Program-made: the position numbers and the translations under genes | In this document: in pieces, positions 9,662 to 18,096 of the stretch | Layout: each line of letters begins with the position of its first letter | Position numbering within the stretch: the stretch's first letter is position 1 | The notes under the pieces: generated by a model | The model's input: only the letters and a program-made list of their open reading frames with translations | Told to the model about the DNA's origin: nothing | Databases searched by the model: none | Assembly: GCF_020880975.1 (NCBI RefSeq) | Contig: NZ_JAJIWP010000003.1 | Coordinates: 1-64,000, forward strand | From: Mucilaginibacter sp. UR6-1 | GTDB taxonomy: Bacteria; Bacteroidota; Bacteroidia; Sphingobacteriales; Sphingobacteriaceae | Length of the DNA stretch: 64,000 nucleotides | Reading direction: 5' to 3'

Positions 9662-10681
9662 ATGAACTACAAATTGTTAGGCCGTTCGGGCCTCAAGGTG
9701 TCTGAGCTTTGTTTAGGTACCATGGGTTTTGGTACCGAGGCCGGCTGGGGTGCTGATAAAGAAACCAGCTTTGCCATTATGGATACTTTTGCCAATGCCG
9801 GCGGTAATTTTATTGATACGGCCAATATTTATAAACTGGGCACCAGCGAAAAAATAATAGGTGAGTATGTAAGCAACCACGATCGTGATTACTTTGTGCT
9901 GGCCACCAAATACACCTTGCTGGATAACCGCACCAATCCAAACGCATCAGGCAATAACCGCAAAAACATGATGCGCAGCGTTGAGGAAAGCCTGAAACGC
10001 CTGAAAACTGATTTTATTGATGTGCTGTACCTGCACATCTGGGATAATATTACGCCTATTGACGAAGTATTGCGCGGATTGGATGACCTGGTAAAACAAG
10101 GCAAAATAAATTATGCCGCTATTAGCGATACACCCGCCTGGGTGGTTGCCAAAGGTAATACCCTTGCCGAACTGATGGGCTGGAGCCAGTTGATCGCTTT
10201 GCAAATTGAGTATAGCCTGTTGCAGCGCACACCCGAGCGCGAACTGATACCTATGGCCAAACATTTCGGCATGACTGTTACACCATGGGCGCCGTTGGCC
10301 GGGGGAGCTTTAACAGGCAAATACCTGCGCGGCGAGCAGGGGCGTATAAAGCCCGAAAGCAAGCGTTTGGATGATAACAGTGTTATCATCACCAAAAAAG
10401 TGGTGGAGATAGCTGACGAATTAGGGGTATCACCAGGCAATGTAGCATTGGAGTGGACACGCCGCCAGGGCTTTTCATCGATACCCATTGTAGGCGCCAC
10501 AAAAGTTAGCCAGTTAAAAGATAACTTGAAGGTAACAAACGTAGCACTTACCGATGCGCACTTAAAAGCGCTTGACGAAGTGAGTGCCGTGCCACTCGGT
10601 TTCCCCGGCGACTTTTTTAAAGAGGATGCTGTAAAAGTTAACTCCTTTGGCGGGTTTTATGATAAGGTGGAAAAACGGTAG
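9662..10681 (+). CDS. Aldo/keto reductase
   Basis: A 339-residue NADPH-dependent oxidoreductase of the AKR superfamily (TIM barrel). The catalytic tetrad is visible: Asp52 and Tyr57 in FIDTANIY, Lys83 in LATKYT and His125 in LYLHIWD. The C-terminal cofactor segment SIPIVGATKVSQLKDN is also typical. It probably reduces aldehydes or ketones; the substrate cannot be told. The length is standard. A TAAATTTG sequence at 9596-9603 could be the -7 element, giving a leader of about 50 bases, but no good -33 element accompanies it. It is a single gene, divergent from the 105-residue hypothetical. Confidence 0.92.
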   Translation: MNYKLLGRSGLKVSELCLGTMGFGTEAGWGADKETSFAIMDTFANAGGNFIDTANIYKLGTSEKIIGEYVSNHDRDYFVLATKYTLLDNRTNPNASGNNRKNMMRSVEESLKRLKTDFIDVLYLHIWDNITPIDEVLRGLDDLVKQGKINYAAISDTPAWVVAKGNTLAELMGWSQLIALQIEYSLLQRTPERELIPMAKHFGMTVTPWAPLAGGALTGKYLRGEQGRIKPESKRLDDNSVIITKKVVEIADELGVSPGNVALEWTRRQGFSSIPIVGATKVSQLKDNLKVTNVALTDAHLKALDEVSAVPLGFPGDFFKEDAVKVNSFGGFYDKVEKR

Positions 10682-10813
10682 CTTAACCGTTTTACAACTA
10701 TATGGTGTGCGTTTGACGCTGTTAATTTAGGTAACAGGTAGTTAATTAAATGTCAGTAAACTATATTTTAAAAAAATAACGGATTGAAATTCATTGGGTT
10801 AAACTGATTTTAA

Positions 10814-10940
10814 TAAGTTCGTATATTATTTCGCATTTAGGTGCGTTATAATGCTATGTAAGTTCAATTCTTACATATGTGATAAGGTTTAGGTTGAGAG
10901 TCCCCGGGCAGCGAGTGCAAGGGGGCTCTTATTTTTTTAG
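10814..10940 (+). ncRNA. Candidate structured small RNA or transcribed leader
   Basis: The gap after the aldo/keto reductase holds a weak promoter (TTG at 10794-10796, TAAGTTCG at 10814-10821, 17 bp apart), a small stem CGCA/TGCG (10832-10845), a perfect 8-bp hairpin TATGTAAG-TTCAATT-CTTACATA (10855-10877) and a strong terminator (10896-10938). This order, promoter-hairpins-terminator, is what a small RNA of about 110 bases would look like. It could instead be an attenuated leader of the next gene, whose ATG is only about 30 bases downstream of the T tract. A 13-codon ORF (10851-10892) overlaps the hairpin. No known family was recognised. Confidence 0.45.
10896..10938 (+). terminator. Strong Rho-independent terminator
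   Basis: GAGAGTCCCC (10896-10905) pairs along all ten bases (with G-U wobbles) with GGGGGCTCTT (10921-10930), followed by a T7 run. It ends the transcript of the preceding region, about 30 bp ahead of the next start codon. Confidence 0.8.
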
Positions 10941-10970
10941 TATACTTGAACCTTGTTTTTAACTATCTGC

Positions 10971-11426
10971 ATGACCGAACTGAAATCCAAACTCCATACC
11001 CTTTGCCTCAACTACGTACAGCAGCGTATAAATAATGCCGAGCAGGCCATTGCCGAAGCTCAGCAATCCGCAAATAACGAAACCAAAAGCAGCGCAGGCG
11101 ATAAATACGAAACCGGCCGCGCCATGATGCAGCAGGAAACAGACCGCAATATGGCCCAGCTAAACGAGGCTAATAAACTAAAGGTGGTACTTAATCATTT
11201 AAGTACGGTGAGCAATGCCGGCGGCATAGCCGATGCGGGCAGCATTGTTGTAACCAACAACGGTAACTTTTATATATCAATAAGCGCGGGTGTATTACAT
11301 GCGGATGGGGCAGCATATATTGCTGTATCGGCCGCATCGCCTATCGGTGTACTGTTAAAAGGTAAAAAGGCCGGTGATAACTTTGCCCTTAACGGCAAAA
11401 GTTACCAGGTAGAAAAAGTTTACTGA
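10971..11426 (+). CDS. GreA/GreB-like C-terminal domain protein
   Basis: A 151-residue protein starting at ATG 10971 (MTELKSKLHTLC); a TTG 18 bases upstream is open but less likely. The N-terminal half is a charged helical region (about residues 5-75) and the C-terminal half (about 85-150) has the compact beta fold of transcription elongation factor GreA/GreB C-terminal domains, including SPIGVLLKGKKAGDNF near the end. In this phylum such proteins are often mislabelled 3-oxoacyl-ACP synthase, for which there is no catalytic evidence. It may bind RNA polymerase; the role is inferred. Its 3' end overlaps the convergent kinase gene by seven bases. Confidence 0.7.
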   Translation: MTELKSKLHTLCLNYVQQRINNAEQAIAEAQQSANNETKSSAGDKYETGRAMMQQETDRNMAQLNEANKLKVVLNHLSTVSNAGGIADAGSIVVTNNGNFYISISAGVLHADGAAYIAVSAASPIGVLLKGKKAGDNFALNGKSYQVEKVY

Positions 11427-13354
11427 TCAGGTGCATTTACAGGTAAGTAAACGGATATTTCAGTACCCACGCCGGGCTCGCTGTGTAGTTTAATACGGCC
11501 TTTATTTACCTCGGTAAATTGTTTGATAAGCAGCAGGCCAATGCCTGCGCCCTGCTCATGATTGGTGCCGTAGCCGCTAATGCTTTTGCCTACTACCTTA
11601 AAAAGCTTACCCATTTTTTCGAGGCTTATGCCAACACCGGTATCTTTAATATGAATTACCTGGTTAGGACCATCGTGGGTGTATGATATGGTAACGGAGC
11701 CGCCGGACGGGGTGAACTTAATAGCATTGCCAACCAGGTTTTGCACAATGATTTTTACATGATCCGGGTCTGCAAAAATTTGCTTGGTGCCGGTATGCTC
11801 ATGTATCAACTGTACATTTTTATTACCCGCAAGGTAGGCCGATACATTTATTACCTCATTAACAATAACTGTCGCATCAAATTCACGTGGTTGGGTAATA
11901 TTGCCTTCTAACTGGCTGTTGGCCCAAAGTAACAGGTTATTCACCATGGTTGATATTTGGCCTACCTGCTTATAAAAATTATCCAGTATCCTGTTACGCT
12001 CGTCCTCTGTTAATTCATCATCGCGTATCAGCTCAATAGTTTGCATGATGGAAGCGAACGGCCCCCGGAGATCATGACTGATAACCGAGAAGAGCTGATT
12101 TTTGGTGTGGTTTATGGCATCAAGCTTTTCGTTTTGCTGACTTATTTCTTCCTTTTGGTTGGCAATGGATCTGTTGCGCCGTTCCAGCTTATTATTAAGG
12201 CTGGTTTTTTGCACATTGCTCCGGCTCATAATTACCGCAAATATGCTTATGCAAACAGTAAGTACGCCTATGGCTACCAGTAAAAGTTGGTTGAACCGTG
12301 TTTTTTGCGTGTGTATCTCGTTCTCTTTTTCCAGCTTGATGTTTTCATCCCGTTGTTGTTTAAGGTGCAGGTAATCCAGCTTTTTTGCTTTGTTGTCATT
12401 CAGCAAGCTATCGTTATACACATTCATCTGTGTGTTGTAGCGGTAGGCCTGTTCAAAATTGCCTGTAGCGGCATAGGCCTGTGCCAGTATTTTTAAAGCC
12501 CTTACCTCATCCCAAAGGCTTTGTACCTCATGGGCCAGTTGCCGGCTTTTAACAGCATTTTTTAATGCAGCATCATAATTACCCAGTTCGTATTGGGCTT
12601 GTGCCAAACCTGAGTAGGCAAAAGCGTTTTCCCACTTATCCTGATATTTGCCGTTTATTACCCTGTTATGGAAGGCAATGGCCGTTTTATAAAGCTTAAA
12701 ATCGTAATAAGTTTCGCCTATGCGGTTATAAATCATAGCCACCATTTGCTCATCGTTAGTGTGTAAAGCGATGGCTTTGGCCTGGTTAAGATAGTCAAAT
12801 GCTTTTGTCGAATCCTGAAGCTCATCATAGCTTAGCCCGATGTTGAATAACATACGCACTGTTTTACCCGGTAAGCCCAGTTGCTTATATATCTTCAGCG
12901 CTTTTGCAAACTCAGCTATGGCATCCTTAAACTCATCCTGCCCAAGGTATATCAGCCCCCTGAGCTGGTAGGCATCTCCCTTGCCCCTTTTGTAATTGAT
13001 ACGCGAACTAATATCCATTAACCGTGATGCCGCTTCGAGCGATTGAAAGTACGATCCCTTTACATAATAAGCGCCGCCAATACTTGCCCAGGCGTTTGCC
13101 TCACCCTCGGAGCTATGGGTTTGGCGGGCAATAGTTAATGCCGTATTACCAAACAGCAAAGAGCTGTCAGTATTATCAGTACGGTAGGCGGATGCAAGGT
13201 TTGTTAACAGTTTGATGTTGGCCGTATCCCGGTAAAAGCCCTTTGATTTTTTTAACTTGTTAAATTGCCGCAGCAGGCTGTCAGTATTTTGGGCATAGCC
13301 AGTTATTGTAAAAAGTAAGGCGATAAGGCAAAAAAGGCAACGTTTAAATATCAT
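11420..13354 (-). CDS. TPR-containing sensor histidine kinase
   Basis: A 644-residue kinase. A signal peptide (to about residue 22, GYAQ) precedes a periplasmic region of six or so tetratricopeptide repeats (about 40-330, for example ANAWASIGGAYYVKGSYFQS), then one membrane helix (LLLVAIGVLTVCISIFAVIM, about 353-372), a coiled coil, HisKA with His in FSVISHDLRGPF and HATPase_c (IVQNLVGNAIKF, IKDTGVGIS, GAGIGLLLIKQF). This TPR-kinase design is common in Bacteroidota; the TPR part probably binds a protein or peptide partner. There is no adjacent response regulator, so it is an orphan kinase. It is transcribed alone on the minus strand. Confidence 0.9.
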   Translation of the reverse strand: MIFKRCLFCLIALLFTITGYAQNTDSLLRQFNKLKKSKGFYRDTANIKLLTNLASAYRTDNTDSSLLFGNTALTIARQTHSSEGEANAWASIGGAYYVKGSYFQSLEAASRLMDISSRINYKRGKGDAYQLRGLIYLGQDEFKDAIAEFAKALKIYKQLGLPGKTVRMLFNIGLSYDELQDSTKAFDYLNQAKAIALHTNDEQMVAMIYNRIGETYYDFKLYKTAIAFHNRVINGKYQDKWENAFAYSGLAQAQYELGNYDAALKNAVKSRQLAHEVQSLWDEVRALKILAQAYAATGNFEQAYRYNTQMNVYNDSLLNDNKAKKLDYLHLKQQRDENIKLEKENEIHTQKTRFNQLLLVAIGVLTVCISIFAVIMSRSNVQKTSLNNKLERRNRSIANQKEEISQQNEKLDAINHTKNQLFSVISHDLRGPFASIMQTIELIRDDELTEDERNRILDNFYKQVGQISTMVNNLLLWANSQLEGNITQPREFDATVIVNEVINVSAYLAGNKNVQLIHEHTGTKQIFADPDHVKIIVQNLVGNAIKFTPSGGSVTISYTHDGPNQVIHIKDTGVGISLEKMGKLFKVVGKSISGYGTNHEQGAGIGLLLIKQFTEVNKGRIKLHSEPGVGTEISVYLPVNAPDQ

Positions 13355-13429
13355 GTAACAGGCAACAGCGGGAGTTCAAATGTTGTAATTACTGTTGAAA
13401 ATATCAAATTATACCAGTTTAAACGTATA

Positions 13430-13465
13430 AAAAAATAAAAAAGGCGACCCATTTATGAGCCGCCT
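13430..13465 (-). terminator. Terminator of the 13496-14122 lipoprotein gene
   Basis: Read on the minus strand, AGGCG (13465-13461) pairs with CGCCT (13446-13442) and is followed by a T-rich run (13441-13430). It lies 30 bp past the stop codon of the lipoprotein gene. Confidence 0.6.
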
Positions 13466-13495
13466 ATACATAATAGAGTGTATTTATGAGGTCAA

Positions 13496-14122
13496 TTATT
13501 TTTTATAGATCACTTTAGCCGTTACATTATAAAAGCGTGTGGTGTCGCTATCCGGCTCATAACGTGTAACGTATTTTACCGTTTCTGTTTTACCTTCAAG
13601 GGCAGTTTGCTGGGTAATGGCTTGTTCGGCCGAATCATATTCCTTGTAAAAGTTGAACTTACGTTCAAACTTAACATTAACTACTGTTTTACCGGCTATT
13701 GTAGTATCGGTAACTATTTTTACAAACTGGTTAAGGTTGTTTGATTTCCAGTTTTTTACAGTTGTGCCCCATTGGGTAACTGTGGTATAATCAAGTCCCT
13801 GCAATGCTGTGCCGCTGTAATCCTCATTAAATATAATGTACCATGAGCTGCTGTAACGATCCTTATCAATAAGCAGGTGTACCTTCTCGTTAAATGCAAG
13901 GTTAAGTTTGCTGCCTTCAACGCTGGTTGAAATAACCTGTACCGGGGTTTTATAAATTACCGGCGTAATAGTTAAAGTAGCTAAAAGCTTTTTATCTTCT
14001 TCAGTCGCCGGTTTGGTAACTTCTTGATTATTTGGTATGGTTGAGTCAGGCAAAACATCGTTAAGTTTTTTGCAGCTTGCAAAGGCAACGATAGTTAAGG
14101 CACTTAGTATTATTCTTTTCAT
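13496..14122 (-). CDS. Hypothetical lipoprotein
   Basis: I place the start at ATG 14122, giving 208 residues, because MKRIILSALTIVAFASCKK is a clean lipoprotein signal peptide with the lipobox Cys at residue 17; the open frame reaches upstream to 14182 without a plausible signal. The mature protein is soluble, rich in Thr and Lys, with beta-type sequence (VKFERKFNFYKEYD). I do not recognise a family. It is likely anchored in the outer or inner membrane by lipidation. It is a single gene followed by its own terminator. Confidence 0.75.
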   Translation of the reverse strand: MKRIILSALTIVAFASCKKLNDVLPDSTIPNNQEVTKPATEEDKKLLATLTITPVIYKTPVQVISTSVEGSKLNLAFNEKVHLLIDKDRYSSSWYIIFNEDYSGTALQGLDYTTVTQWGTTVKNWKSNNLNQFVKIVTDTTIAGKTVVNVKFERKFNFYKEYDSAEQAITQQTALEGKTETVKYVTRYEPDSDTTRFYNVTAKVIYKK

Positions 14123-14494
14123 ACCACAGGTAATCCAATTATAAGTCCAATGCCAAAAAATGTCGTGTTTTAACCCGTTCACGAAATATTGGCTATAAAA
14201 GCGAAATTTTTAAAATGAAGGCAATTTTTCATGGTTTATTTTCTTAAAAATATAATTAATGCCAATTATGTATAACCTAAAAGAAATGTTTTTGGATATG
14301 GGAAAATAAATCACACCTAAAAGTTTTAAAATAGGTGTAACCTTATTATTAGATTTTCGTATGGCGAAATTGTTTTAACAAAAAGCGGGTAAATATTTCA
14401 CCACTTGGGTAAGGTATGGGGAATTAATTACCCGTTTTTGGTAAATAGATTTACCAGTATTTAGCTATATTTAGCTATCCAATTATAAATTTTT
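14123..14494. other. Intergenic region with clustered GGTAAA/TTTACC half-sites
   Basis: There is no gene in this 372-bp gap. Five copies of GG(G)TAA(A) or its complement occur in about 70 bp: 14387-14393, 14407-14412, 14428-14433, 14440-14445 and 14450-14455. The last two form a perfect dyad, TGGTAAA-TAGA-TTTACCA (14439-14456). Further upstream ACACCTA (14313-14319) is repeated in inverted form at 14332-14338. These are candidate operators for the esterase gene. A clear TAnnTTTG element is missing; TATATTTAGC just downstream of the dyad is the nearest match. Confidence 0.5.
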
Positions 14495-16471
14495 ATGAAA
14501 AATAAATTAATTATTGCCCTTGCATTACTTTTTCCTGCAATAGTATGCCAGGCTAAGGTTGTTTTACCCGGATGCTTTACTGATGATATGGTACTTCAGC
14601 AAAAAAGCAATGTCAACTTATGGGGAAAGGCCAATGTGGGGAAAAATTTGGTCATAACTACTTCTTGGAATAAAAAAAGCTACACTATTAAACCCGATGC
14701 CGGCGGTAACTGGACGGCAAAGATAGCCACGCCTGCTTATGGCGGACCTTATACTATCACATTTAATGATGGCGAGCAAACTGAACTTAAAAATATATTG
14801 ATAGGAGAGGTATGGGTATGTTCGGGCCAGTCAAATATGGAAATGACACCTACCGCCATGTATGGTGATATCCTGAATTTTCAGCAGGAGAAAGCGGCAG
14901 CGAATTATCCGCAGATACGGATGCTCAAAATAGAGAACGTTACCAATATAAAACCACAAACCGAACTTAAAACACGAGGTGCCTGGCAAATATGCACGCC
15001 TGAAAGTTTCCCTAAATTTTCGACAGTGGCTTACTTTTTTGCCCGCAATTTGTACGAGAGCAAACACATCCCGATAGGTATTATAAATACTACCTGGGGC
15101 GGTACCATTGCCGAGGCCTGGACAAGCGGCGATGCCCTGAAGCAGATGCCCGCATTTCAAAAACCTGTTGCCGATATGGAAAACAGCCCGGACGAAAAGG
15201 AACTGTTGGCGCGTTATGAGGGTGAACTGAAACAATGGATGGGTTTGATAGATAAAAAAGATCCGTCATACAGCAATGGAAAATTGCCATGGATTGAAAA
15301 CGCCTACAATGATGCCGCCTGGAAAACCATTAAGGTGCCCGGTTTTTGGGAAACCGCGGGTTTGCCCAATTTTGATGGGGTAATAGGTTTCAGAAAGGTA
15401 ATCAATGTGCCTGCCGCCTGGGCAGGTAAAGATCTGGTATTGAACCTGGGCGCTTTGGATGATATTGATGTTACCTGGTTTAACGGTACTGAAGTTGGGC
15501 ATAACGAGGTGTTTTATGCTAACCGCAGCTATACCATACCCGGCAAACTGGTAAAGGCAGGGCCAAATGTAATTGCTGTGCGCATATTTGATACCGGCGG
15601 TAACGGTGGTTTTGATAACAAACCGGTAAGCATTGCCCCGGTTGGTGATGTCGCCGCGGCAATTGATCTGGCTGGCGAGTGGAAGTATAATATCATCAAT
15701 AAAATGAGTGATATGCCGCCAATGCCATATCGCCCGGATGGCCCAAACCGCCCAACCGTGTTGTACAATGCGATGGTGAGCCCCATCATTAATTACACTA
15801 TAAAGGGTGCTATATGGTACCAGGGCGAAAGCAACGCCGACAGGGCTTACCAATACCGTACACTTTTCCCGCTCATGATTAATAACTGGCGCGCTAAATG
15901 GGGACAAGGCAATTTCCCTTTTTACTTTGTGCAGTTAGCGGCGTTTATGCCCAAAGATAATGCGCCGGTTGAATCAGCCTGGGCAGAATTGCGTGAGGCG
16001 CAGTTGATGACCTTGAAGCAGCCTAACACCGGTATGGCCGTAACTATTGATATTGGCGATGCCGCGAACATTCACCCCGCCAATAAGCAGGAGGTAGGCC
16101 GCAGATTGGCACTGATAGCACGTGCTAAAAACTATGGCGAAAAAATAACTTATGCAGGCCCGGCATATACTTCGGTAAAGGCTAACGGTAAAACTATGGA
16201 GCTAACCTTTAGCAACGCTGTCGGACTAAAAGTTAAAGGCGATAAACCCACAGGCTTTGCCATTGCCGGTGCTGATAAAAAATTCTATTGGGCCGATGCC
16301 AAATTACAAGGCAACAAGGTAATAGTAAGCAGTGCCCAAGTAACCGCGCCGGTTGCGGTGCGCTATGGCTGGGGCAATAACCCCGATTGTAATTTGTACA
16401 ATGCTGATGATCTGCCTGCCTCGCCCTTCCGTACGGATGACTGGCAGGGCATAACCTTTGGTAAAGAATAA
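14495..16471 (+). CDS. Sialate O-acetylesterase-type carbohydrate esterase
   Basis: A 658-residue periplasmic SGNH-type esterase with a signal peptide (to about residue 20, CQA). The nucleophile motif GQSNMEM (Ser113) starts the SASA domain; WYQGESNAD (around 440) and the catalytic Asp-His region DIGDAANIHP (around 510) complete it. Residues about 260-395 form an inserted beta-sandwich like the sugar-binding domain of family 2 glycosidases (WKTIKVPGFWE, then DDIDVTWFNGTEVGHN). Such enzymes remove acetyl groups from sialic acid or from plant polysaccharides such as xylan. With no sialic acid genes nearby, a plant or other glycan substrate is equally likely. The gene stands alone behind a promoter region with clustered GGTAAA half-sites. 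Confidence 0.88.
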   Translation: MKNKLIIALALLFPAIVCQAKVVLPGCFTDDMVLQQKSNVNLWGKANVGKNLVITTSWNKKSYTIKPDAGGNWTAKIATPAYGGPYTITFNDGEQTELKNILIGEVWVCSGQSNMEMTPTAMYGDILNFQQEKAAANYPQIRMLKIENVTNIKPQTELKTRGAWQICTPESFPKFSTVAYFFARNLYESKHIPIGIINTTWGGTIAEAWTSGDALKQMPAFQKPVADMENSPDEKELLARYEGELKQWMGLIDKKDPSYSNGKLPWIENAYNDAAWKTIKVPGFWETAGLPNFDGVIGFRKVINVPAAWAGKDLVLNLGALDDIDVTWFNGTEVGHNEVFYANRSYTIPGKLVKAGPNVIAVRIFDTGGNGGFDNKPVSIAPVGDVAAAIDLAGEWKYNIINKMSDMPPMPYRPDGPNRPTVLYNAMVSPIINYTIKGAIWYQGESNADRAYQYRTLFPLMINNWRAKWGQGNFPFYFVQLAAFMPKDNAPVESAWAELREAQLMTLKQPNTGMAVTIDIGDAANIHPANKQEVGRRLALIARAKNYGEKITYAGPAYTSVKANGKTMELTFSNAVGLKVKGDKPTGFAIAGADKKFYWADAKLQGNKVIVSSAQVTAPVAVRYGWGNNPDCNLYNADDLPASPFRTDDWQGITFGKE

Positions 16472-16480
16472 TTTGTTAAA

Positions 16481-16507
16481 GTACAGCAGGTATATTACCT
16501 GCTGTAC
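16481..16507. terminator. Perfect 12-bp hairpin between convergent genes
   Basis: GTACAGCAGGTA (16481-16492) and TACCTGCTGTAC (16496-16507) form a perfect stem with a three-base loop. It overlaps the last codons and stop of the Pmp3 gene. No T tract follows on either side, so it may act as an RNA 3' end stabiliser or a Rho-assisted terminator rather than a classical intrinsic terminator. Confidence 0.5.
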
Positions 16508-16692
16508 CTCATTACCCTAACCAACTGGCGGTGCCTTTTGGCGGCATAATAATCATTGGTTACCAGTATGGCATGTATAACGCCCGGTATCCAAAAAAAT
16601 AAGGTAAGTATTATACTCAATATAAATGCGCCTAAACGCCCTGTTGTAAATACAGCGAGCGGAGGCAGTATGATGCAAAGGAAGTAACGCAT
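16495..16692 (-). CDS. YqaE/Pmp3 family small membrane protein
   Basis: A 65-residue protein from ATG 16692 (MRYFLCIILPPLAVF); the open frame extends 14 codons further but that part is not family-like. Two membrane helices (about 3-20 and 24-42) and the motifs PPLAVF and FWIPGVIHAILV are the UPF0057/Pmp3 signature. Members are stress-induced plasma-membrane proteolipids linked to ion homeostasis in plants and yeast; the bacterial role is unclear. It converges on the esterase gene, and its stop codon lies inside the 16481-16507 hairpin. Confidence 0.85.
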   Translation of the reverse strand: MRYFLCIILPPLAVFTTGRLGAFILSIILTLFFWIPGVIHAILVTNDYYAAKRHRQLVRVMRYSR

Positions 16693-16749
16693 GGTGTTTA
16701 AATTTTTATAGATATATGACGGCCGGGCCGACATATTGTTACACTATTT

Positions 16750-18096
16750 TTAATTGAACTGCAGCAAAAATGCTGAACCCGTACCCTCAACGGATTGTAC
16801 CTTGATACTGCCCTTATGCAGCAGCATAATTTGCTTGCACAAGCTTAGGCCAATGCCGCTGCCGGTTTTACGGGTGCTAAAAAAAGGAATAAATATCTTA
16901 TCCAGCAATTCCGGCGGCATGCCGATGCCATTGTCGGCTATTTTCAGAATGATCTTGTTGTTGGCGGTGGTTTCGGCAGATAAGGTGATTACGGGCTCCT
17001 TTTGATCTTTAACCGCCTCAATAGCATTGACCAGCAGGTTAATCAGTACCTGCTCGATCAGGTTAATATCAACCTCAATAGCCAGCGACAGATCGCGCAA
17101 AATAATATCCAGCTCAATGTTCTTTTTCTCCAGCGATGGCTGCATCAGGTTGTTAAGGTTCTCGAACAGGTCGCACACCAAAACTTTTTCCAGGTCGAGC
17201 TTGGTTATCTTGTTCAGGTTGCGGTAGCTCTCGGTAAATTTCAGCAAACCTTCGCTGCGTTTTTTAATGGTATCGATGCCAAGTTCCAAATCCTCCAGTT
17301 GGCTGCTTACCGGGCTGTTGGCAATCTCCGGGCTTTTTAAGCGGTTTTTCAATGTATCAGCCAATGAGGATATTGGCGCAACCGAGTTCATGATCTCATG
17401 CGTCATCACACTCAATAGCTTTTGCCATGCCTTTGATTCGGTTTCATCCAGCGCCTCACTCACATTCTGAAAAGCGATCAGCTTATACATCTTCCCTTCG
17501 CTGCGCAGCACACTTGCCGTAACCAAAATTTTTACCAGTTGCTGGTTGCGGCTGATGGTGGCAATGTTGGTATCGCCGGGTTTTAGTTTGATAATATCCC
17601 GGTAAAGCGCTTCCTCACGTTTCTCTAACGAGTGTATCGATTTTAAGTAGGGGATGCCCAGCAGCTTTTTAAAGGCTTCATTTATCCAGCCTGTTTCGCC
17701 GGTTTCCTCATCGTAGGACAGGATGCCCGTATCCACCAGTTCCAATATTTTTTGCAGGTAATAATATTGTGTTTCGCGTTCGCGGCTGATGAGTTTAAAG
17801 GTGGTATTAATATCATTAAAACCCTTGCGCAGGGGCTTTAATTCCTCCGGGGCGCGGTGTACATCAAAGTGCCGCGAAAAATCACGATAGTGTATCGATT
17901 CAACAAACTGGCTAACCTCCTGCTGCGCCTTTTGCTGAAAGCGTATTAAACCCAATACGCAATATATTACCCCGGGCCCGGTGATTACAAGGTATGGGTA
18001 GCTACCCTTTACCAGCACAAAGGCCGTAGCGGTTACGGTAATAAACAGGTAAAAAACCCATAACACCAGGCGCCATTCGTACCGGTTAAATATCAT
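16750..18096 (-). CDS. NtrB-like sensor histidine kinase of the efflux locus
   Basis: A 448-residue kinase with two N-terminal membrane helices (about 10-28 and 33-52) and almost no periplasmic loop, a HAMP-like linker, a PAS domain (about 115-215, LVDTGILSYDEETGE), HisKA with His233 in VMTHEIMNSVAP and HATPase_c (VLINLLVNAIEAV, IADNGIGMP, GSGIGLSLCKQI). The HEIMNSVAP box is typical of kinases paired with sigma-54 activators. Its start overlaps the response regulator gene by 11 bp, so the pair is coupled. The lack of a periplasmic sensor suggests it detects membrane stress or a membrane partner such as the adjacent transporters. Confidence 0.92.
   Translation of the reverse strand: MIFNRYEWRLVLWVFYLFITVTATAFVLVKGSYPYLVITGPGVIYCVLGLIRFQQKAQQEVSQFVESIHYRDFSRHFDVHRAPEELKPLRKGFNDINTTFKLISRERETQYYYLQKILELVDTGILSYDEETGETGWINEAFKKLLGIPYLKSIHSLEKREEALYRDIIKLKPGDTNIATISRNQQLVKILVTASVLRSEGKMYKLIAFQNVSEALDETESKAWQKLLSVMTHEIMNSVAPISSLADTLKNRLKSPEIANSPVSSQLEDLELGIDTIKKRSEGLLKFTESYRNLNKITKLDLEKVLVCDLFENLNNLMQPSLEKKNIELDIILRDLSLAIEVDINLIEQVLINLLVNAIEAVKDQKEPVITLSAETTANNKIILKIADNGIGMPPELLDKIFIPFFSTRKTGSGIGLSLCKQIMLLHKGSIKVQSVEGTGSAFLLQFN

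Noticed and set aside
10821..10884. Degenerate tRNA: T-arm-like stem GTAAG-TTCAATT-CTTAC and a possible 7-bp acceptor (CGTATAT/ATATGTG)
   Set aside because: Only about 31 bases separate the acceptor and T-arm strands, too few for D and anticodon arms; the same hairpin is better read as part of a small RNA.
10971..11426. 3-oxoacyl-ACP synthase, a common label for this protein family
   Set aside because: No ketosynthase catalytic Cys-His-His or matching length; the C-terminal half is GreA/GreB-like.
15266..15907. Long minus-strand open frame inside the acetylesterase gene
   Set aside because: It lies entirely opposite the well-supported esterase and has no recognisable motif.
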